DNA from: Ferdinandcohnia sp036965045
GTDB lineage: Bacteria; Bacillota; Bacilli; Bacillales; Bacillaceae_L
DNA length: 64,000 nucleotides
NCBI RefSeq assembly: GCF_036965045.1
Contig: NZ_JBALOV010000011.1
Coordinates: forward strand, 13,587-77,586
Reading direction: 5' to 3'
The notes beneath the pieces are model-generated. The model was given only the letters and a program-made list of their open reading frames with translations. It made no database searches and was not told the origin of the DNA. Below are positions 59,178-64,000 of this stretch, piece by piece (position 1 is the stretch's first letter; the number at the start of each line of letters is the position of its first letter). The translations under genes and the position numbers were made by a program.

Positions 59178-59480
59178 CTATTCACAGTCCTTTCTTAGTT
59201 GAGTATGGTATTTATATAGAAGAAAGTGAACTCTTTTATAAAACCCGAACGTTTAATTGAAAAAATATATTAATGTTAAGAAAATAAAATATTGCCCAAT
59301 TCTCTGGATGATGGTAGGATGAAGATAGTTCGATAACGCTTCTCCTAGTTTTTTAGAGAGGTTAAGCGTTTTATCTTAATGAATAAAATGTAAGCTTTTG
59401 GGCTGGACATGTTAAATTTTCCATAGTCGTTTCGTTAGTATTACCAAAAAAATGAAAAATATGAAAACCGCGAATGACAA

Positions 59481-59708
59481 CAAGGGGAGAGACTACATTT
59501 TTGTAGCGCCGAAGGAGCAAGCAAGCCAATTGTGAATCTCTCAGGCAAAAAGACTCTTGTTCGACGCAACTCTGGAGAGAGCCGATATGCGGCCACCAAA
59601 GGGGCAAACCTAATAGTACAGTTCAAGCTTTTGAACTACAGTTTAGGTAAACTTTCAGGTGCAAGGACAGAGACTTCACACAACTGTGGAGTTTAACTGT
59701 CCTTTTTT
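59481..59708 (+). promoter_or_regulatory. Tandem glycine riboswitch with terminator
   Basis: Two glycine aptamers in series: the first from GGGGAGAGACTAC with GCGCCGAAGGAGCAAG and CTCTCAGGCAAAAAGAC, the second from CTCTGGAGAGAGCC with CACCAAAGGGGCAA and TTTCAGGTGCAAGGACAGAG. A terminator hairpin GGACAG / CTGTCC with six T (59665-59708) is the expression platform. High glycine opens the gcvT operon. The gap 59178-59480 upstream holds only the likely promoter region and no gene. Confidence 0.95.
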
Positions 59709-59785
59709 GCATTTTCAGAATCTTTTGGTTTCGTAGCGAAAACCCAAATGCTAATTAAATGTTGAAATGTGAAGGAGGAATCGAG

Positions 59786-60889
59786 TTGACTGAATTAAAA
59801 CGAACACCATTATTTGATGAGTATCAAAAGCATGGCGCCAAAACAATTGATTTTGGTGGATGGGACCTCCCTGTCCAATTCTCAAGCATTAAAGAAGAAC
59901 ACGAAGCGGTTCGTACAAAAGCAGGACTTTTTGATGTTTCCCACATGGGTGAAATTGATGTGAAAGGAAAGGATAGCCTAGCGTATCTTCAAAAAATGAT
60001 GACGAATGATGTTTCAATAATCAAGAATGGTGCAACGCAGTACACCGCGATGTGCTATGAAAATGGTGGAACAATCGATGACCTACTTATCTATAAAAAA
60101 TCCGATGAACACTATTTACTAGTCGTGAATGCCTCGAATACAGATAAAGATTATGAATGGTTAAAAGAGCATGTCTTTGGGGATGTGGAAGTAGTGAACA
60201 TTTCAAACGAAATCGGACAACTTGCACTTCAAGGACCACTTGCTGAAAAAGTATTACAGAAACTCACAAATACAAATTTAAGTGACATCAAATTTTTTAA
60301 ATTCCAAGACGAAGTTGAAATTGCTGGTAAGAAAACACTTGTTTCAAGAACTGGCTATACAGGAGAAGATGGCTTTGAAGTCTATTGCCAAGCTGAAGAT
60401 ACTCCTTTCTTATGGAATGCCATCTTAGACGCAGGAAAACCAGAAGGGGTATTACCTTGTGGTTTAGGTGCACGTGACACATTGCGCTTTGAAGCAAATC
60501 TTGCACTATACGGACAAGAATTATCTAAAGATATCTCTCCAATTGAGGCTGGTATCGGTTTCGCGGTGAAGCCAAATAAAGAAGCTGACTTTATTGGGAA
60601 AGAGGTATTGAAACAGCAAAAAGAAGAAGGAGCTCCTCGAAAAATTGTTGGAATCAAAATGATTGATAAGGGAATTCCTCGTCATGGCTATGAGGTTTAT
60701 ATAGGTGACGAGCAAGTGGGTGAAGTGACGACAGGAACACAATCACCAACCCTTCAAAAAAACATTGGTTTAGTCCTTATTAAATCTGAACATGCCGAAC
60801 TCGGAACAGAAGTTGAAGTTCAAGTTCGAAAAAGACTCCTTAAAGCGGTTGTTGTAGCAACACCATTTTATAAGCGCCCAAAAAAATAA
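59786..60889 (+). CDS. gcvT: Aminomethyltransferase, glycine cleavage T protein
   Basis: 367-residue T protein that transfers the methylene unit from H-protein-bound aminomethyl lipoate to tetrahydrofolate, releasing ammonia. Signature blocks are TIDFGGWDLPVQFSSIKEEH, GLFDVSHMGEIDVKGKD, GYTGEDGFEVYC and CGLGARDTLRFEANLALYG. A TTG start at 59786 is chosen since AAGGAGGAA lies at proper distance; the preceding codons include no ribosome site. Controlled by the glycine riboswitch. First gene of gcvT-gcvPA-gcvPB. Confidence 0.96.
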   Translation: MTELKRTPLFDEYQKHGAKTIDFGGWDLPVQFSSIKEEHEAVRTKAGLFDVSHMGEIDVKGKDSLAYLQKMMTNDVSIIKNGATQYTAMCYENGGTIDDLLIYKKSDEHYLLVVNASNTDKDYEWLKEHVFGDVEVVNISNEIGQLALQGPLAEKVLQKLTNTNLSDIKFFKFQDEVEIAGKKTLVSRTGYTGEDGFEVYCQAEDTPFLWNAILDAGKPEGVLPCGLGARDTLRFEANLALYGQELSKDISPIEAGIGFAVKPNKEADFIGKEVLKQQKEEGAPRKIVGIKMIDKGIPRHGYEVYIGDEQVGEVTTGTQSPTLQKNIGLVLIKSEHAELGTEVEVQVRKRLLKAVVVATPFYKRPKK

Positions 60890-60914
60890 ATGGATTAGGG
60901 AAAGGGGTACATTC

Positions 60915-62261
60915 ATGAAACATCGTTATTTACCAATGACGGAACAAGATAAAAACGAAATGCTTCAAGCAATCGGCGTTTCAACAGTCGATGAGCTTTT
61001 TAGTGATATTCCAGAAAGTGTTCGATTTAAAGGCGAATACAATATTAAGAAGGCAAAATCAGAGCCTGCTTTAATGAAAGAACTTTCTGTACTTGCTGCA
61101 AAGAATGCTGATCTACGTCACAATGCTTCATTCTTAGGAGCCGGTGTATACGATCACTACATGCCAGTGATTGTTGATCATGTTCTATCGCGTTCAGAGT
61201 TTTATACAGCATATACACCGTATCAACCTGAAATTTCACAAGGTGAGCTTCAAGCTATTTTTGAATTCCAAACTATGATTTGTGAGCTAACAGGAATGGA
61301 TGTAGCAAACTCTTCCATGTATGATGGCGGGACTGCTCTTGCAGAGGCAGCAATGCTAGCGTCTGGTCATACCAAAAAGAAAAAGGTGCTTGTTTCTAAA
61401 GGTGTTCATCCAGAATCAAGACATGTCCTTGAAACATATGCAAAGGGCCAATACATTGAGGTAGTCGAAGTCCCAACAAAGAATGGTTTAACCGACGTAG
61501 ACGCACTAAACTCTTTAATGGATAACGATGTAGCGTGTGTCATTGTTCAATATCCAAATTTCTTCGGTCAAATTGAACCATTAAAAGAAATTGAAGCAGT
61601 TGCTCATACTGGTAAAAGCATGTTTGTTGTATCAAGTAATCCATTAGCACTTGGTGCTTTAACACCTCCAGGGAAACTTGGTGCTGATATTGTTGTTGGG
61701 GATGCACAGCCATTCGGAATTCCAGCTGCATTTGGCGGGCCTCACTGTGGATATTTCGCAGTTACAACAAAATTAATGCGTAAAGTTCCTGGACGCCTAG
61801 TTGGTCAAACAGTTGATGAAGAAGGAAAACGTGGCTTTGTATTAACACTTCAAGCCCGTGAACAACATATCCGTCGTGACAAAGCGACTTCAAACATCTG
61901 TTCAAACCAAGCTTTAAACGCATTAGCAGCATCTGTTGCGATGACAGCGTTAGGTAAAAAAGGTGTAAAAGAAATTGCAACTCAAAATATCCAAAAAGCC
62001 TATTACGCAAAGCAACAATTTAAGGCAAATGGTTTTGAAATACCATTTGAAGGACCATTCTTTAATGAGTTTGTCGTAAAAGTAGGTAAATCATTAAAAG
62101 AAGTAAATGCTCGCTTAATAGAAAAAGGAATAATCGGTGGATACGATTTAGGCCGTGATTACCCAGAGTTTGAGGGGTATATGTTAGTGGCAGTAACTGA
62201 GTTACGTACAAAAGAAGAGATTGATACTCTTGTTAAAGAATTGGGGGATAGCCATGAATAA
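60915..62261 (+). CDS. gcvPA: Glycine dehydrogenase subunit 1 (P protein, alpha)
   Basis: 448-residue subunit of the split, two-subunit glycine decarboxylase found in Bacillus. It starts MKHRYLPMTEQDKNEMLQAI and contains FLGAGVYDHYMPVIVDHVLS, YTPYQPEISQGELQAIFEFQ and FGIPAAFGGPHCGYFA. It works with GcvPB, the PLP-binding subunit, to decarboxylate glycine onto the H protein. AAAGGGG precedes the ATG. Its end overlaps the gcvPB start by 8 bases. Confidence 0.96.
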   Translation: MKHRYLPMTEQDKNEMLQAIGVSTVDELFSDIPESVRFKGEYNIKKAKSEPALMKELSVLAAKNADLRHNASFLGAGVYDHYMPVIVDHVLSRSEFYTAYTPYQPEISQGELQAIFEFQTMICELTGMDVANSSMYDGGTALAEAAMLASGHTKKKKVLVSKGVHPESRHVLETYAKGQYIEVVEVPTKNGLTDVDALNSLMDNDVACVIVQYPNFFGQIEPLKEIEAVAHTGKSMFVVSSNPLALGALTPPGKLGADIVVGDAQPFGIPAAFGGPHCGYFAVTTKLMRKVPGRLVGQTVDEEGKRGFVLTLQAREQHIRRDKATSNICSNQALNALAASVAMTALGKKGVKEIATQNIQKAYYAKQQFKANGFEIPFEGPFFNEFVVKVGKSLKEVNARLIEKGIIGGYDLGRDYPEFEGYMLVAVTELRTKEEIDTLVKELGDSHE

Positions 62262-63714
62262 GCAAGATCAACCATTAATTTTTGAACTATCAAAGCCAGG
62301 GCGAATCGGTTATAGTTTGCCAGAATTAGACGTTCCTGAGATAAATATTGATGAAGTGATCCCTAGTGACTATCTTCGTGTTGAGGAGCCAGAGTTACCA
62401 GAAGTATCGGAATTAGATATCATGCGTCATTATACGGCTTTATCTAAACGAAATCACGGGGTGGATTCAGGATTTTATCCATTAGGATCATGTACAATGA
62501 AATACAATCCAAAAATTAATGAAAATGTTGCGCGTTACAATGGATTTGCTCATATTCATCCTTTACAAGACGAAAGTACAGTCCAAGGTGCAATGGAGCT
62601 TATGTATGACCTCCAAGAGCATCTAAAAGAAATTACAGGAATGGATGAAGTAACCCTTCAACCAGCGGCAGGTGCGCATGGTGAGTGGACTGGATTGATG
62701 ATGATCCGTGCATATCATGAAGCAAACAAGGATTCAGCTCGTACAAAAGTTATCGTACCAGACTCAGCTCACGGTACAAACCCAGCATCTGCAACAGTAG
62801 CAGGATTTGAAACGATTACTGTAAAATCTGGTGAAGACGGACTAGTAGATTTAGAAGATTTACGCCGGGTAGTTGGACCAGATACTGCCGCATTGATGTT
62901 AACAAATCCTAATACTCTTGGTCTGTTTGAAGAAAATATCTTAGAAATGACAGAAATCATCCACTCTGCTGGTGGTAAAGTATATTATGACGGTGCAAAC
63001 TTGAACGCAGTATTAAGTAAGGCTCGCCCTGGAGACATGGGATTTGACGTCGTTCACTTAAACCTACACAAAACCTTTACTGGCCCACATGGTGGTGGGG
63101 GCCCTGGTTCAGGTCCTGTTGGAGTAAAGGAAGATTTAATTCCATACCTGCCAAAACCTGTTCTTGTTAAAACAGAGGAAGGTTATCAATTTAATTATAA
63201 CCGTCCACAATCAATTGGACGCGTAAAACCTTTCTATGGAAACTTTGGAATTAATGTTCGTGCATATACGTACATTCGTTCAATGGGTCCAGATGGACTT
63301 AAAGCTGTAACTGAAAATGCGGTTATCAATGCAAACTACATGATGCGTCGTCTGGCACCATATTTTGACCTTCCATATGATAAACACTGTAAGCACGAGT
63401 TCGTATTATCAGGTAGACGTCAAAAGAAATTAGGTGTCCGTACATTAGATATTGCAAAACGATTACTCGATTTTGGCTATCATCCACCAACAATCTACTT
63501 CCCGCTAAATGTTGAGGAATGTATGATGATTGAACCAACTGAAACAGAATCAAAAGAAACGCTGGATTCATTCATTGGAGCAATGATCCAAATTGCTAAA
63601 GAAGCAGAAGAAAAACCAGAAATCGTTCAAGAGGCTCCACACACAACAGTTGTGAGTAGACTAGATGAAACTTTAGCAGCAAGAAAACCTGTTTTACGCT
63701 ATCAAAAACAATAA
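62254..63714 (+). CDS. gcvPB: Glycine dehydrogenase subunit 2 (P protein, beta)
   Basis: 486-residue PLP-carrying subunit. The PLP Lys lies in LNLHKTFTGPHGGGGPGSGP, preceded by the PDSAHGTNPASATVAGF block. It ends RKPVLRYQKQ. The ATG at 62254 has GGGGATAG upstream and is coupled to the gcvPA stop. Last gene of the operon; a terminator follows. Confidence 0.96.
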   Translation: MNKQDQPLIFELSKPGRIGYSLPELDVPEINIDEVIPSDYLRVEEPELPEVSELDIMRHYTALSKRNHGVDSGFYPLGSCTMKYNPKINENVARYNGFAHIHPLQDESTVQGAMELMYDLQEHLKEITGMDEVTLQPAAGAHGEWTGLMMIRAYHEANKDSARTKVIVPDSAHGTNPASATVAGFETITVKSGEDGLVDLEDLRRVVGPDTAALMLTNPNTLGLFEENILEMTEIIHSAGGKVYYDGANLNAVLSKARPGDMGFDVVHLNLHKTFTGPHGGGGPGSGPVGVKEDLIPYLPKPVLVKTEEGYQFNYNRPQSIGRVKPFYGNFGINVRAYTYIRSMGPDGLKAVTENAVINANYMMRRLAPYFDLPYDKHCKHEFVLSGRRQKKLGVRTLDIAKRLLDFGYHPPTIYFPLNVEECMMIEPTETESKETLDSFIGAMIQIAKEAEEKPEIVQEAPHTTVVSRLDETLAARKPVLRYQKQ

Positions 63715-63728
63715 ACATATATATAAGA

Positions 63729-63762
63729 AGAGATTCGTCCTGTTTTGGATGAGTCTCTTTTT
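63729..63762 (+). terminator. Terminator ending the gcv operon
   Basis: 12-bp imperfect stem AGAGATTCGTCC / GGATGAGTCTCT, 6-nt loop, then a T-run. Confidence 0.9.
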
Positions 63763-63891
63763 ACCATTAATTACCATGTTTAAAAGTATTGTAAAATGAA
63801 CGGGAGGCTGATAATATAGATTAAGTCATCACGACAACGTGATTGATTGAGTCAAAACTTTAAAGAGAGAAAATGGTCTTTAAAAAAGTTG

Positions 63892-63921
63892 TTGACACCA
63901 AATGATGATAAATGTTATATT
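63892..63921 (+). promoter_or_regulatory. rRNA operon promoter
   Basis: TTGACA followed after 18 bases by TATATT (63916), in the AT-rich setting typical of Bacillus rrn promoters. The leader after it contains AAGTTCTTTGAAAACTGAAC (63951-63970), the standard sequence before 16S rRNA. The 16S gene itself starts beyond the right edge. Confidence 0.85.
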
Positions 63922-64000
63922 ATAAAAGTCGCTTTTGAGCGCCGGATTGAAAAGTTCTTTGAAAACTGAACACAATACAAGCGTCAACGTTTTAATTCTA

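Noticed and set aside
59371..59626. Minus-strand open frames in the gcvT leader
   Set aside because: They overlap the glycine riboswitch aptamers, whose structure fully explains the sequence conservation there.

Overview
The window looks like the chromosome of a low-GC Bacillaceae bacterium (Bacillus sensu lato). The evidence is the order gcvPB-gcvPA-gcvT / yqhH / yqhG / sinI-sinR, which matches the Bacillus subtilis neighbourhood, together with tapA-sipW-tasA, a glycine riboswitch, strong GGAGG ribosome sites, TTG and GTG starts, and a typical rRNA promoter at the right edge. Almost everything between the two sinI/sinR pairs (about 3 to 56 kb) is one large matrix and secretion super-locus. 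In B. subtilis the tapA operon lies next to sinIR and the eps operon lies elsewhere; here both are together and much enlarged.

Layout. 1-2.9 kb: end of moaA, a DUF2512 membrane protein, a DUF3889 (YqzG-like) protein and two lipoproteins. 2.9-9.1 kb: a second sinR-sinI pair in reversed gene order, a small zinc-ribbon protein, then tapA (with an apparent ATA start), sipW, two TasA/camelysin-type fibre proteins, a choice-of-anchor L protein and a membrane-anchored TasA-like protein. 9.3-33.8 kb: a SinR-like regulator and a long exopolysaccharide operon: Wzz and kinase, an EAR-like structured leader, bacillosamine-type sugar genes (dehydratase, aminotransferase, acetyltransferase, phosphosugar transferase), GalU, an EpsG-type polymerase, an ABC flippase, glycosyltransferases, a complete CMP-Kdo pathway (kdsB, kdsA, kdsD, kdsC), and three DUF115 proteins that are candidate CMP-sugar-dependent transferases. 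An IS110-family element splits a glycosyltransferase gene here. 34-41.4 kb: a decayed and an intact copy of one glycosyltransferase, an acyltransferase, and UDP-HexNAc dehydrogenase and epimerase genes.

41.5-55.6 kb: peptide natural-product genes. A paeninodin-type lasso peptide operon (cyclase C, precursor A, kinase K, protease B2, exporter D, methyltransferase) lacks its own B1 gene; the matching PqqD-type B1 lies 6 kb away beside a broken second B2 copy. Between them, on the minus strand, is a compact operon with a Gly/Pro-rich 71-residue peptide, an HPr-kinase-like protein, a PqqD protein, an S26 peptidase, an ABC exporter and a nucleotidyltransferase, with no cyclase and no B2 protease. 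I do not recognise this system, and it is the best candidate for something new. 55.6-64 kb: canonical sinR/sinI, yqhG, yqhH, the glycine cleavage operon and the promoter of an rRNA operon.

A 16-bp palindrome of the form GTTCTTTA/TAAAGAAC, which contains the known SinR half-site GTTCTYT, occurs about twenty times and precedes nearly every operon from 3.5 to 53 kb. In the eps promoter it fills the spacer between -35 and -10. This suggests that fibre, polysaccharide and peptide production are controlled together by the SinI/SinR switch. All functions are inferred from the sequence alone; no database search was possible.
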